A DNA stretch of 64,000 bases from Ohtaekwangia sp035628875. Its GTDB lineage: Bacteria; Bacteroidota; Bacteroidia; Cytophagales; Cyclobacteriaceae. The notes under the pieces are model-generated. The model had not been told where the DNA came from and ran no database searches. It was given only the letters and a program-made list of their open reading frames with translations. This document shows positions 8,018 to 17,281 of the stretch, one piece after another. Within the stretch, counting starts at the first letter, position 1. Every line of letters starts with the position of its first letter. A program made the position numbers and the translations under genes. The stretch is from the NCBI GenBank assembly GCA_035628875.1, contig DASPIZ010000109.1:3434-67433 (forward strand), in the 5' to 3' direction.

Positions 8018-9472
8018 ATGGAGAAGTTAATCGGAGATATCGAAGTTTTAAATCAGGCACCTGAAGAAGCGTGTGAAACGGTTCATATTTCTAAAGATCA
8101 GCACACTGGAAAGACCAGGAAGTTATACATTGAGAGTTATGGTTGCCAAATGAATTTCTCGGACAGTGAGATTGTTGCTTCCATTCTTCACAATGAGGGT
8201 TTTGATACTACATCGATTATTGAGCACGCAGACGTTATCTTCCTGAATACGTGTTCGATAAGGGAAAAAGCAGAACAAACAGTTCGACATCGTTTAACCC
8301 ATATCAATGGTCTCAAAAAGCACAAACCCGACCTGCTGGTGGGCATGCTCGGATGTATGGCCGAACGGCTCAAATCCAAATTACTGGAAGAGGAAAAAAT
8401 CGTAGACCTGGTTGCTGGCCCGGACGCTTATCGCGATTTACCCAAGCTTATCGCGCAGGTTGACGATGGTGGGAAAGCTGTAAATACATTTCTGTCACGT
8501 GAAGAAACCTATGCAGACATCAGTCCCGTGCGACTTAACTCCAATGGCGTTACCGCTTTTGTTTCGATTATGCGCGGCTGTGACAATATGTGTACGTTTT
8601 GCGTGGTTCCTTTTACAAGGGGCCGGGAACGCAGTCGTGATCCGCAATCCATTGTAAATGAGGCCAAAAACCTTTTTGAAAGAGGATATCGGGAAGTTAC
8701 CTTATTAGGTCAGAACGTAGATTCTTATAAATGGAGTCCTGAAATCAATACGAAGACCTGGCTGGAAAAGCAACCTCGTGTAGATGTAACAACGTTTGCC
8801 CATCTGCTTGAAATGGTAGCACAAGTACATCCCGACTTACGGGTTCGGTTCTCTACCTCCCACCCAAAAGACATTACGGATGATGTCCTTCATACCATGG
8901 CCCGGTACGAAAACATCTGCAACTACATTCACCTGCCTGTTCAAAGCGGAAATTCCAGGATTTTGGAGCTCATGAACCGCGGATATTCACGTGAATGGTA
9001 TCTCAATAAGATACACAGAATCAGAGAGATATTAGGTGCTGATTGTGGTATTTCTTCAGATATGATTACCGGCTTTTGTTCCGAATCTGAAGAAGAACAT
9101 CAGGATACGCTTTCGCTGATGGACGAGGTGCTGTTTGACTTTGCCTACATGTTTTATTATTCTGAAAGGCCCGGTACGCTTGCCGCTAAAAAATTTCCGG
9201 ACGATGTACCCTTGGAGGTTAAGAAAAAACGACTTGATGAAATTATTGCCAAGCAAAGGGAGCATTCACATCGAAGCAATCTGATGGATGTTGGAAAAGT
9301 ACATCGCGTGCTGATTGAAGGTTTTTCAAAACGATCTGACAAAGATTTACAGGGCAGGACCTCAACAAATAAGGTGATTGTTTTTCCGAAAGGAAATTTT
9401 AAGAAGGGAGAATACGTTAATATTCTTGTGCAAGAATGCACAGGTGGGACGTTGATTGGACAACCAGTTTAA
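8018..9472 (+). CDS. miaB: tRNA-2-methylthio-N6-dimethylallyladenosine synthase
   Basis: 484 residues from the ATG at 8018; a TTG seven codons upstream is less likely. It is a radical-SAM methylthiotransferase that adds the 2-methylthio group to i6A37 of tRNAs reading UNN codons. The N-terminal UPF0004 domain has its three cluster cysteines (ESYGCQMNFSDSE, LNTCSIREKAEQ, MLGCMAERLK). The radical-SAM CxxxCxxC motif is at RGCDNMCTFCVVPFTRGRER. A TRAM-like C-terminal domain closes the protein (LIEGFSKRSDKDLQGRTSTN). Length and motif order fit MiaB rather than MtaB or RimO. The sigma-54 activator gene follows after 38 nt. Confidence 0.95.
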   Translation: MEKLIGDIEVLNQAPEEACETVHISKDQHTGKTRKLYIESYGCQMNFSDSEIVASILHNEGFDTTSIIEHADVIFLNTCSIREKAEQTVRHRLTHINGLKKHKPDLLVGMLGCMAERLKSKLLEEEKIVDLVAGPDAYRDLPKLIAQVDDGGKAVNTFLSREETYADISPVRLNSNGVTAFVSIMRGCDNMCTFCVVPFTRGRERSRDPQSIVNEAKNLFERGYREVTLLGQNVDSYKWSPEINTKTWLEKQPRVDVTTFAHLLEMVAQVHPDLRVRFSTSHPKDITDDVLHTMARYENICNYIHLPVQSGNSRILELMNRGYSREWYLNKIHRIREILGADCGISSDMITGFCSESEEEHQDTLSLMDEVLFDFAYMFYYSERPGTLAAKKFPDDVPLEVKKKRLDEIIAKQREHSHRSNLMDVGKVHRVLIEGFSKRSDKDLQGRTSTNKVIVFPKGNFKKGEYVNILVQECTGGTLIGQPV

Positions 9473-9510
9473 AACATTCAACTGATAACGCAAACGTTAC
9501 TTTTACATTA

Positions 9511-10764
9511 ATGGCGATTACAGATTCAGAAATACAAAGTATCAAACAACGCTTCGGAATTATTGGAAACTCACCGTTGCTTAACAACGCCGTAAGTGTG
9601 GCCATCCAGGTTGCGCCCACGGACATGTCGGTATTAATCACGGGCGAAAGTGGTAGTGGGAAGGAATCTTTCTCCAAGATCATCCACTACATCAGCGCAA
9701 GAAAGCACGGCCAGTTCATCGCTATTAATTGCGGTTCAATACCCGAAGGCACCATCGACTCGGAATTGTTTGGTCATGAAAAAGGCTCCTTCACCGGAGC
9801 TCATGAAGCCCGGAAAGGATATTTTGAAGTCACCAATGGGGGTACAATATTCCTGGATGAAATTGGTGAGATGCCATTGGCCACACAGGCCAGGCTTCTT
9901 CGTGTTCTTGAAAACGGCGAATTTATCAAGGTAGGATCTTCCAAAGTACTTAAAACCGATGTACGGGTTGTCGCGGCTACAAATGTTAACCTCATGCGTA
10001 GTGTTGAAGACGGCAAATTCCGGGAAGATCTTTACTATCGCTTAAGTACTGTGCCGATTTACGTACCCCCCTTGCGGGAACGGGGAAAAGACATTGAGTT
10101 GCTATTCAGGAAATTTGCCAGCGATTTTGCGGAAAAGTATAAAGTCAAGCCGATCTCGCTCACTGACGACGCAAAGGATATTCTGGTCAAATACCGTTTC
10201 CCGGGAAATATCCGACAATTAAAAAACCTCGTCGAGCAGATCTCAGTTTTATCCGCTGACAATAAAGAAGTGAATGCTGATGTGTTGCAGCATTATATGC
10301 CGCGGGAAAATAGTTTGCCTGCATTGTATAAAAGTGCATCGTCCGAAAAAGAATCCGTTTCAGAACGGGATATCCTGTATAAGGTGCTTTTCGATATGAA
10401 AAAAGACATGCATGATTTGAAAAAACTGGTTCTGGAAACCTACAGCGGAGTTGGCAAGGGAAATCAACTGATCAAGGAGAATCCTGGTTTGTTCGAAGGT
10501 GTTGACACCGAATCCATTGGCGAAAACGAAGAAGCACTCGTACTCATCCCTGGAGAGAATAACGAATCCAATCACCTCGAGGATATTCACGATATCAGCC
10601 ACGAAACAGAAGAAGATTCCCTTTCAATAGAAAAGAAAGAGAAAGAATTGATCATTCGGGCACTCCGCAAAAATAACAACAGACGCAAATATGCGGCACG
10701 TGATTTGGGCATCTCGGAACGCACTTTGTACAGGAAAATAAAACAATACGATCTTGAAGATTAA
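9511..10764 (+). CDS. Sigma-54-dependent transcriptional activator lacking a sensor domain
   Basis: 417 residues from the ATG at 9511. It starts almost directly with the AAA+ domain. Walker A is GESGSGKE (about residue 45), the sigma-54 contact loop is GSFTGA (about residue 92, where GAFTGA is usual), and Walker B is GGTIFLDEIGEMP. The arginine finger region is KFREDLYYRLSTVP, followed by a long acidic linker and a C-terminal Fis-type helix-turn-helix (AARDLGISERTLYRKIKQ). No receiver, PAS or GAF domain is present, so control must come from a partner, ligand or expression level. It overlaps the start of the LptE-like gene by 11 nt and leads a likely operon through secG. Confidence 0.9.
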   Translation: MAITDSEIQSIKQRFGIIGNSPLLNNAVSVAIQVAPTDMSVLITGESGSGKESFSKIIHYISARKHGQFIAINCGSIPEGTIDSELFGHEKGSFTGAHEARKGYFEVTNGGTIFLDEIGEMPLATQARLLRVLENGEFIKVGSSKVLKTDVRVVAATNVNLMRSVEDGKFREDLYYRLSTVPIYVPPLRERGKDIELLFRKFASDFAEKYKVKPISLTDDAKDILVKYRFPGNIRQLKNLVEQISVLSADNKEVNADVLQHYMPRENSLPALYKSASSEKESVSERDILYKVLFDMKKDMHDLKKLVLETYSGVGKGNQLIKENPGLFEGVDTESIGENEEALVLIPGENNESNHLEDIHDISHETEEDSLSIEKKEKELIIRALRKNNNRRKYAARDLGISERTLYRKIKQYDLED

Positions 10765-11311
10765 AAACCGGCCTTCCCGCCCCTGGCGCAAATCCATAAG
10801 CTGCTTATTCCTTATAACCGGGTTTGTGCTGAGTGGTTGTGGCACTTCGGTGAATTATTCGTTTACCGGTACATCGACAACGGCGGAGACCATTTCAATT
10901 ACGGAATTCTATAATAATGCTGATCTCGGCCCGGCCAACATGGGTCAGACTTTTACAAATCAGATTAAAAACTATTTTATTCAAAACTCCAGCCTAAGCG
11001 TAGTGGCCGAAGAAGGTGAATTGCAGCTGGAAGGCGAAATTGTGGATCTGCGTGTTACGCCAATAGCGCCTGTTTCAACCGGTGACCCAAATGCGCTCAC
11101 AACGGCATCTTCTACCCGGATTACAATTACGGTAAAAGCGACTTATATCAATACGCTGGATGAAACCATGAGCTTTAAAGACAAAACTTTTTCCTTTTAC
11201 AGAGATTTGCCGAACGAGGTGAATCTTGCTGATCTGGAAGAACAATACATACGTGACATTTTCGAACGTATCATCAATGACATCTTCAATGCGTCGGTTG
11301 CCAATTGGTAA
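10754..11311 (+). CDS. lptE: LptE-like LPS-assembly lipoprotein
   Basis: 185 residues. The only sensible start is a TTG at 10754, inside the end of the previous gene; no ATG precedes the signal. The lipobox is FVLSGCG with Cys29. The mature part starts with VNYSFTGTS and contains ITEFYNNADLGPANMGQTF. It ends YIRDIFERIINDIFNASVAN, the pattern of the short Bacteroidota LptE-type proteins. LptE plugs the LptD barrel and helps insert LPS in the outer membrane. Placement just before secG is common in Bacteroidota, as I recall, and supports an envelope-biogenesis role. lptD is not in the window. Confidence 0.75.
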   Translation: MKIKNRPSRPWRKSISCLFLITGFVLSGCGTSVNYSFTGTSTTAETISITEFYNNADLGPANMGQTFTNQIKNYFIQNSSLSVVAEEGELQLEGEIVDLRVTPIAPVSTGDPNALTTASSTRITITVKATYINTLDETMSFKDKTFSFYRDLPNEVNLADLEEQYIRDIFERIINDIFNASVANW

Positions 11312-11344
11312 AATTTAGTATTTTTACCCTACGGGTAACGCATT

Positions 11345-12244
11345 TTGGAAAAAGCAGATTTAATAAAGATTCTACACCATTTCTCTGGTACATCAACCAA
11401 AGATGCTCAGGCTATATTATCAGCAACGGAGCATTATCCGTTTAGTCAGCTGCTTCACACACTTTCGGCCCGCGTAAGTAAAGACCATGGCTTCAGTAAT
11501 TACGAGCAGGAATTGCAACATGCTGCAGTTTATGCAGCTGATCGTGGTGTATTAAAACATATTATGGAAGTGGAGTACAATCCTGATTTAAACAGCATTG
11601 AACTCCTTAACCGAAAACAGCAACAACACCCTGTTCAGAACAGAATAGACGTTGCTGAGGAAATTCTCACAGACCTGGAACAACTGCGCCATCTCAAACA
11701 CAATTTTGAAATGATGTTTATTGATGGTTCCGCAACCTCGATGCTATCTCCCGGTACACCTGAATTAATCGAAGATCAGGTTAAATCGAGGGATGAAAAA
11801 GAGGGCAGTAAATCCAAAAAAGAACGGATCAAAGAAATTGCCAAGGCTTATATTCCAGCGGATCCAGCTGAAAACGCACCGCCTAAAAATTCACGAAGGC
11901 TAAAAGAAAGAGAAGTGACTGATACTTTTATTAATGACCTCGTATCGAAACAGGAACTTGTTCCCGAAAGCGATAAACATAAGGAACAGCTGCAAATCAT
12001 TGAGCAGTTTATCCGTATTCAGCCCTCTATCAGTGGTATGAAGGAGAAAGAATCGAATCCAAGCGACCTGAGTACGATAAGAACGGGCGAATTCGGGGAC
12101 AATATCATTTCAGAAACGCTTGTAGAAATTCTCTTAAAGCAAGGAAAAAAAGACAAAGCCATTGAAGTATTGAAGAAGCTGATTTGGAAGTTTCCACAAA
12201 AAAAGGCTTACTTTGCGACTCAAATTGAAGCACTGAAGAAATAG
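11345..12244 (+). CDS. TPR-tailed protein of unknown function between lptE and secG
   Basis: 299 residues from a TTG start at 11345 (MEKADLIKILHHFSG when translated); no ATG fits better. There is no signal peptide. The N-terminal 130 residues are helical (DAQAILSATEHYPFSQLLHT, NYEQELQHAAVYAADRGV). The middle is charged and low in complexity (EKEGSKSKKERIKEIAKAY). The last 45 residues are one TPR-like hairpin (ETLVEILLKQGKKDKAIEVL then KKLIWKFPQKKAYFATQIE). The fixed position between lptE-like and secG genes hints at a link with export or LPS transport, but no function is established. The stop is 4 nt before secG, so they are surely cotranscribed. Confidence 0.7.
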   Translation: MEKADLIKILHHFSGTSTKDAQAILSATEHYPFSQLLHTLSARVSKDHGFSNYEQELQHAAVYAADRGVLKHIMEVEYNPDLNSIELLNRKQQQHPVQNRIDVAEEILTDLEQLRHLKHNFEMMFIDGSATSMLSPGTPELIEDQVKSRDEKEGSKSKKERIKEIAKAYIPADPAENAPPKNSRRLKEREVTDTFINDLVSKQELVPESDKHKEQLQIIEQFIRIQPSISGMKEKESNPSDLSTIRTGEFGDNIISETLVEILLKQGKKDKAIEVLKKLIWKFPQKKAYFATQIEALKK

Positions 12245-12248
12245 GGAT

Positions 12249-12593
12249 ATGTACGCACTAGTTATTGGATTGATCATTTTATTCAGCTTATTACTTGTAT
12301 TGGTAATATTGGCGCAGAATTCTAAAGGCGGAGGTTTGTCCAGCCAGTTTGGTGGCTCTTCTGCCAGCAATATAATAGGGGTTAAAAAGACAGGCGACCT
12401 GCTGGAAAAATTAACATGGGGTTTTATCATCGCCATTATGGTCTTGTGTATGTCAACAAATTTTATTGGTGCCAATCAGGGTGCTACAGGAAATGACATT
12501 CTTCAAAATGTTTCGGATCAGATCCCTGATCAGCCGGCGCCGGGCATGAATACGCTGCCTACTGAGGAGCCTGCGGACTCTGCCGGACAGTAA
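12249..12593 (+). CDS. secG: Preprotein translocase subunit SecG
   Basis: 114 residues. Two membrane helices (LVIGLIILFSLLLVLVILAQ and LTWGFIIAIMVLCMS) flank the conserved cytoplasmic loop QNSKGGGLSSQFGG, the SecG signature. An acidic, proline-rich tail (ISDQIPDQPAPGMN-like) extends it beyond the roughly 75 residues of shorter homologues, as is usual in Bacteroidota. SecG is the accessory subunit of the SecYEG channel and assists SecA-driven export. It is the last gene of the unit, followed by a strong terminator. Confidence 0.92.
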   Translation: MYALVIGLIILFSLLLVLVILAQNSKGGGLSSQFGGSSASNIIGVKKTGDLLEKLTWGFIIAIMVLCMSTNFIGANQGATGNDILQNVSDQIPDQPAPGMNTLPTEEPADSAGQ

Positions 12594-12612
12594 TACAAAA
12601 ACATTTATTATA

Positions 12613-12639
12613 AAAAGCCAGGTAATTTACCTGGCTTTT
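12613..12639 (+). terminator. Intrinsic terminator after secG
   Basis: AAAAGCCAGGTA (12613-12624) pairs with TACCTGGCTTTT (12628-12639), a 12-bp stem with a 3-nt loop and an extended T-run, 20 nt after the secG stop. It closes the sigma-54 activator-lptE-TPR-secG unit. Confidence 0.9.
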
Positions 12640-12718
12640 TTTATTTCACCGGCTTTGCATTTTCACCCCTCCTTTCGATTTTCTATTTTTCGATACATTT
12701 TCGTTTTACACATTTTAC

Positions 12719-14020
12719 ATGGCCCAAATCCTTCCGTTTCGTGCCTGGCGCTATAACGCTACATTATCACATGATATTGAGACACTTACGTCTCCCCTTT
12801 TCGATGTAGTGTCAGCAAAACAACGAAGAGCTTTGTATCAGAATCCATTGAACAGCATTCATATTTCGGTTCCACAACCTCCTTTTCCTGCCGATCGCGC
12901 GGCTTTGCTGCTTCAGGATTGGAAATCCAGTGGAACAATTGTTCAGGATAACCTTCCTGCCATTTATGTTTATTATCAATTTTTCAGATTGGCCGGATCT
13001 ACCCGAGAATATTGTCGCAAGGGGTTTATTTCTAACATCCGCCTTTATCCATGGGAAGCGAATGTAATTCAACGCCATGAAAGCACAATTCCAAATGCCG
13101 TTACTGACAGGATCGATCTTCTTGAAAAAACCGAATTGAATGTAAGCGCAACGCATGGCCTATATACTGATCCGGATTTTGAACTGGAAAAATACATGGA
13201 TGAAGCCATTCAGAATCCCACTCTTGAAACAGAAGATTATCAAGGCGTTCGCGATGTCATGGCCGTGATTCATGATGCTGTGGTCATCGAACGTTTTGTG
13301 GGCAAGCTTAAAGATAAAACCATTATTCTTGCTGATGGACATCACCGTTACGAGGGATCGCTTGCCAACATGCATGAGCAGAAAAGAGCCAACCCCAGGC
13401 ACACCGGAAATGAAGGATATAATTTCCACATGATGTACCTCACCAATACAGAGGCCGACGATCTGAGTATTCTTCCAACGCACCGTTTGATCTCGGGAAT
13501 ACCGGGATTCGATGAAAATGAAATACTCGAAAAAATAAGCAAATACTTTACCATTAAGCCCGTGGAAGATGCCGATACGATAAACGAAATTATCGCTGGT
13601 AAACCGTGGGCATTTGGCTTAATCTTCAAGGAGAATGCTTACAAAATTCGACTGAAAGCAGAAGCTATTGAAACTATGAAATGGCCATTTCCGGATGCGG
13701 TTAAAGTGCTTGATCTTACTGTTATGCATTACTTTATCATCGAAAAAACGTTGGGCATCCCGGGTAAAGAACAACGCAGGTCTGAGCTGATTTCATTCGA
13801 CCGAAGTTTATCGGATTGCCTGAAAAAAGTAATGACCGGAGATGCCCAGCTTGCCATCATTACCAATGAGGTTTCCATTGACATTGTGAAAGAAATTTGC
13901 AAAAGCGGTTACACCATGCCGCAGAAATCAACGTACTTTTATCCAAAAGTAATTTGTGGTTTTTTGTTCAGTTCGATTAAAGAAGAAGAATTCACAACAC
14001 CGCTTTATTATCCGTTTTAA
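12719..14020 (+). CDS. DUF1015 family protein
   Basis: 433 residues, cytosolic. It opens with MAQILPFRAWRYNATLSHDI, close to the 'PF+awRy' start of DUF1015. The family motif ADGHHRYE is at about residue 205, and the second half contains LPTHRLISGIPGF. DUF1015 proteins are widespread and often annotated next to serine or phosphoserine metabolism genes. Their reaction is not established to my knowledge; the conserved DGHHR suggests a metal-dependent or kinase-like active site. Here the gene begins 80 nt after the secG terminator and is 3 nt ahead of maf, so it starts a new unit with maf and the CPBP protease. Confidence 0.88.
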   Translation: MAQILPFRAWRYNATLSHDIETLTSPLFDVVSAKQRRALYQNPLNSIHISVPQPPFPADRAALLLQDWKSSGTIVQDNLPAIYVYYQFFRLAGSTREYCRKGFISNIRLYPWEANVIQRHESTIPNAVTDRIDLLEKTELNVSATHGLYTDPDFELEKYMDEAIQNPTLETEDYQGVRDVMAVIHDAVVIERFVGKLKDKTIILADGHHRYEGSLANMHEQKRANPRHTGNEGYNFHMMYLTNTEADDLSILPTHRLISGIPGFDENEILEKISKYFTIKPVEDADTINEIIAGKPWAFGLIFKENAYKIRLKAEAIETMKWPFPDAVKVLDLTVMHYFIIEKTLGIPGKEQRRSELISFDRSLSDCLKKVMTGDAQLAIITNEVSIDIVKEICKSGYTMPQKSTYFYPKVICGFLFSSIKEEEFTTPLYYPF

Positions 14021-14023
14021 TCC

Positions 14024-14587
14024 ATGGCTATTCGTCCACTTATCCTGGCTTCAAGTTCTCCCCGCAGACAATTTCTTATGAAAGAAGCTGGCTTCAGTTT
14101 CACCATTGAGAAACCTGATGTTGAAGAAGACTTCCCTTCTACGATGCCGGTTGAACAGGTAGCGCGTTATCTCGCTTCTAAAAAAGCTGAATATTTTCGT
14201 CCAAAAATCCGGGAGGAAATTGTTCTTACCGCCGATACAGTTGTAATCCTTGACAATATTATTCTGAATAAACCTATTGACAGGAATGAAGCCATTGCCA
14301 TGTTATCCGCTTTATCCGGCCGCACACATGTTGTGATGACAGGTGTCTGCATTGTTTCCAAAGAGCGGGAAGAAGGCTTTGATGATACAACGTCAGTTAC
14401 ATTTAAAACATTGTCGCGGGCTGAGATTGAATTTTATGTAGACCAATATAAGCCTTACGATAAGGCGGGTGCATATGGAGCGCAAGACTGGATCGGTATG
14501 GTTGCTATTGAAAAAATTGTTGGCTCTTATTTTAATGTGATGGGACTGCCTATACACAAGGTGCATCAACATCTGATGAACTGGTAA
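14024..14587 (+). CDS. maf: Maf-like nucleoside triphosphate pyrophosphatase
   Basis: 187 residues. Signature LILASSSPRRQFLM at the N terminus, the catalytic loop VLTADTVVILD (about residue 70) with its Asp, and 'YKPYDKAGAYGAQDWIGM' later. Maf proteins hydrolyse dTTP, UTP or modified nucleotides to the monophosphate and pyrophosphate and act in housecleaning and septum control. The retained D and K residues suggest an active enzyme. The stop overlaps the next start as TAATG, so translation of the CPBP protease is probably coupled. Confidence 0.92.
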   Translation: MAIRPLILASSSPRRQFLMKEAGFSFTIEKPDVEEDFPSTMPVEQVARYLASKKAEYFRPKIREEIVLTADTVVILDNIILNKPIDRNEAIAMLSALSGRTHVVMTGVCIVSKEREEGFDDTTSVTFKTLSRAEIEFYVDQYKPYDKAGAYGAQDWIGMVAIEKIVGSYFNVMGLPIHKVHQHLMNW

Positions 14588-15519
14588 TGCGAAAAATCTG
14601 GAAGTTTCTTTTACACCATTTAAAGTCGGATTTCAGAACCGCTGACTATACCGCCACGGCCTTCCTGGTAATAGTGGCTATCATATTCAACTACCGGTTT
14701 GATGTCGAGGACAGGTTCCTGGATCAGCAGGAAGGCTTTGCTAAATTTTTCTTTTATTATTTATTCTATGCTATCCCCTACTATCTCACGCTTCTGTTTC
14801 ACACGAGACAAACATTAAATAATTACTGGAATAAAAGAACCTTCTGGGTGCGATCTCAACTCGCGCTACTCGTGCTTAGTATGGACAGCAGCGTACCATT
14901 TTTATCCGATTTTATTCACTCGAATTTCGATGACGCCTTAATTTATTGGGCATATAAAGTACTCATTAATCTGATCAGTATCGGAACGGTATTTCTTCCG
15001 CTGTTCCTGTTTTACTTTCTATATGATCGCCCGACGCACACACACGTTTACGGATTAAACGCACGGAAATTCGATGTGAAGCCCTATTTCGTTATGCTTC
15101 TCATGATGATGCCGTTGTTATTGTCCGCGTCGTTCCATCCGAGTTTTATACGACAATACCCCATGTATAAAACATCAGAAGCTCATCTTTATCTCGATGT
15201 TCCGGAATATATTACGGCATTGATTTATGAGGTAGCCTATGGGTTGGATTTTGTTACCGTAGAATTTTTATTTCGTGGCTTTATGGTGATCGGGCTCATA
15301 CACGTGGTTGGAAGAAGAGCCGTGTTGGCTATGGCTGTTGTCTATTGCTTTCTTCATTTCGGCAAACCCGCAGGTGAAGCAATCAGTTCAATTTTTGGCG
15401 GCTACATCCTCGGTGTCATTGCTTTTGAAACCCGTAGTATATGGGGTGGAATCATTGTTCACCTCGGCATTGCATGGATGATGGAAATCATTGGCTTTGT
15501 TCAACGCCAGATACAATAA
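14587..15519 (+). CDS. CPBP family intramembrane metalloprotease
   Basis: 310 residues with about eight hydrophobic segments. Near the C terminus VEFLFRGFMVIG stands for motif 1, CFLHFGKPAGE for motif 2 (FxxxH-like) and IVHLGIAWMM for motif 3. Family members usually have a double glutamate (EExxxR); here the first Glu is Val. The second Glu, the Arg and the later His residues remain, so activity is possible but not certain. CPBP (Abi/CAAX-like) proteases cut membrane substrates; the substrate here is unknown. It is coupled to maf by a 1-nt overlap and ends 4 nt from the convergent glycosyltransferase gene. Confidence 0.78.
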   Translation: MRKIWKFLLHHLKSDFRTADYTATAFLVIVAIIFNYRFDVEDRFLDQQEGFAKFFFYYLFYAIPYYLTLLFHTRQTLNNYWNKRTFWVRSQLALLVLSMDSSVPFLSDFIHSNFDDALIYWAYKVLINLISIGTVFLPLFLFYFLYDRPTHTHVYGLNARKFDVKPYFVMLLMMMPLLLSASFHPSFIRQYPMYKTSEAHLYLDVPEYITALIYEVAYGLDFVTVEFLFRGFMVIGLIHVVGRRAVLAMAVVYCFLHFGKPAGEAISSIFGGYILGVIAFETRSIWGGIIVHLGIAWMMEIIGFVQRQIQ

Positions 15520-15523
15520 TACA

Positions 15524-16345
15524 TCACCTGACAATTCCATGTGGTGTCCACCGTACTTTTTGAACACGCGTATTATTGCGAATTAACAGATTCCGTTCCA
15601 TCGACTCCCTTGTTTTATAACTTCTTTCATGTTCAAGGTGAACAACAATTGCGCGATGCCTGATCTGCCTCCCGCGCAAACCATAATTGACGAGTCGTTC
15701 TCCCAATTCCCGGTCTGACCCGCCATATAGCATACGCTCATCATATCCGTTCACAGCCAGAACGTCGTCCTTCCATGCGGAAGAATTACAATTGTTAAAT
15801 GTTGCTTTTGCCGTTGTGATGAAATCTAAAAACGAAGCAAGGTGTCCGTTCGCGAAAAGTTTGCGTGTTTGAGAAAAGCCGAGCGAGCCAAAGTTTTTTA
15901 ACCAGTTTACATTAAAAGCTTCCTGGTTCTTAATGTTATCAAAGGTGATAGCCTTGCTTGTTTCAAGCGGTAACTTGCAATAGCCACCGGAAAGGAAAGT
16001 TCCTCTGCGTGCCATGACAACATGTGTCGCCACAAAATCCCTACGGGGAATACAATCCCCATCAGTAAAAATAAGATATTCGGTTGTCGACTCACGAATG
16101 GCTTTATTTAAAATCGTCTGTCGGCGATAACCCTGGTCTTCATGCCAAACGTGTTTAATGTCCAACGATGACTGCTGTGCAAAACTTTCGATAAGCTGTC
16201 TTGTTTCACTGCCAGATCCATCGTCGGCTATGAGAATTTCAAAATTTGTAAAATCCTGAACCGTGTATGCCCAGAGCACTTTCTCCAGCCATTCCGGGGC
16301 ATTATATGTACTTATGATAACAGAGACTTTCATCACAATCAACAT
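15524..16345 (-). CDS. Family 2 glycosyltransferase
   Basis: 273 residues. GT-A fold: SVIISTYNAPEWLEKVLWAY at the start, then EILIADDGSGSETRQ, a DxD-like TDGDCIPRRDF, and an acceptor-site block AVNGYDERMLYGGSDRELGE. The last block resembles the C-terminal galactosyltransferase-type module of GT2 enzymes. The ATG at 16345 overlaps the stop of the upstream glycosyltransferase as TAATG, which supports this start. An internal ATG at 16333 is the alternative. It probably adds a sugar to lipid A-core or another surface glycan; donor and acceptor are unknown. Confidence 0.85.
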   Translation of the reverse strand: MLIVMKVSVIISTYNAPEWLEKVLWAYTVQDFTNFEILIADDGSGSETRQLIESFAQQSSLDIKHVWHEDQGYRRQTILNKAIRESTTEYLIFTDGDCIPRRDFVATHVVMARRGTFLSGGYCKLPLETSKAITFDNIKNQEAFNVNWLKNFGSLGFSQTRKLFANGHLASFLDFITTAKATFNNCNSSAWKDDVLAVNGYDERMLYGGSDRELGERLVNYGLRGRQIRHRAIVVHLEHERSYKTRESMERNLLIRNNTRVQKVRWTPHGIVR

Positions 16346-17124
16346 TATTGTTTTGGTAATCCATTTCGTGCGTATTCATATAACCGCAGATATTTATAAA
16401 AATTTAAGCCTGATGTCGTAGCACAAAACACAAAGCCATAATAACCATCCAGGAATCCGAGTTGCAGAAAATATTTTCGGACGAACTTAAACACAGGATT
16501 TAGGATAACATGAATAAAAAAGCTTGGTCGCTTTCCCTCATTATATTTTGCTTTTGCAGCCACCTGCGCAAAATGATGCATTTGCGCAAGATGCTCGTCT
16601 ACTGTAAAGTATGCATAATGCAACAGGTCACCTTTCAACAACTTAACGTTGTCTTTAGGTATCAGCACCTTATCATGCGGATCCGTTCCCTGCCATTTCG
16701 CATGTTGTTTATTCCACAACCGGATCTTTCTGTCCGGATACCAGCCGCAATGCTTGATCCACTTGCCGCAATAATTATTCAACCGGTTAAAGGAATAGCC
16801 GTGATATGATCCCCAGTTTTGTTTTACTTCCAGGATAGCATTGGCCAAAGCAGGTGAAAGCATTTCATCTGCATCGAGCGACAAAACATGATCGTATGAA
16901 GTGTGGGTTAATGCTATGTTTTTCTGAGCAACATATCCATCAAATTTATGCTGGATAAAAATGGCGTTATATCGTTTGCAAATGGCTTCAGTCTGGTCGG
17001 TCGAAAAGGAATCCACGACCACAATTTCGTCGGCTACACCCTGCAACGATTTGAGGCATCGCTCTATTTTTTTCTCCTCGTTAAAGGCGATAATCGTAGC
17101 TGAAATCTTTACGGGATTACCCAT
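16345..17124 (-). CDS. Family 2 glycosyltransferase, LPS core (WaaE/KdtX)-like
   Basis: 259 residues from the ATG at 17124; two further in-frame starts lie within 15 nt. Conserved blocks are ISATIIAFNEEKKIERCLKS, ADEIVVVDSFSTDQTEAIC, VLSLDADEMLSPAL (DxD) and GWYPDRKIRLWNKQHAKW. The last block is strongly reminiscent of WaaE/KdtX LPS core beta-1,4-glucosyltransferases. A C-terminal amphipathic segment (FFIHVILNPVFKFVRKYF) probably attaches it to the inner membrane. It is translationally coupled to a second GT2 gene. LPS inner-core assembly is the most likely pathway, by family resemblance only. Confidence 0.82.
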   Translation of the reverse strand: MGNPVKISATIIAFNEEKKIERCLKSLQGVADEIVVVDSFSTDQTEAICKRYNAIFIQHKFDGYVAQKNIALTHTSYDHVLSLDADEMLSPALANAILEVKQNWGSYHGYSFNRLNNYCGKWIKHCGWYPDRKIRLWNKQHAKWQGTDPHDKVLIPKDNVKLLKGDLLHYAYFTVDEHLAQMHHFAQVAAKAKYNEGKRPSFFIHVILNPVFKFVRKYFLQLGFLDGYYGFVFCATTSGLNFYKYLRLYEYARNGLPKQ

Positions 17125-17281
17125 ACTCATTTGACACACAAAAAGGGTGCAAGGTTGTATTGCACACTATTATTTATTCGAATAACTGTATTAAATACGA
17201 TATACGGAATTTTAAAAAAAAAGATATGTGTGTTACCGGATTTATCGATAAAGCACTTCGTTAAGCTTTGTTTGATTAAAA

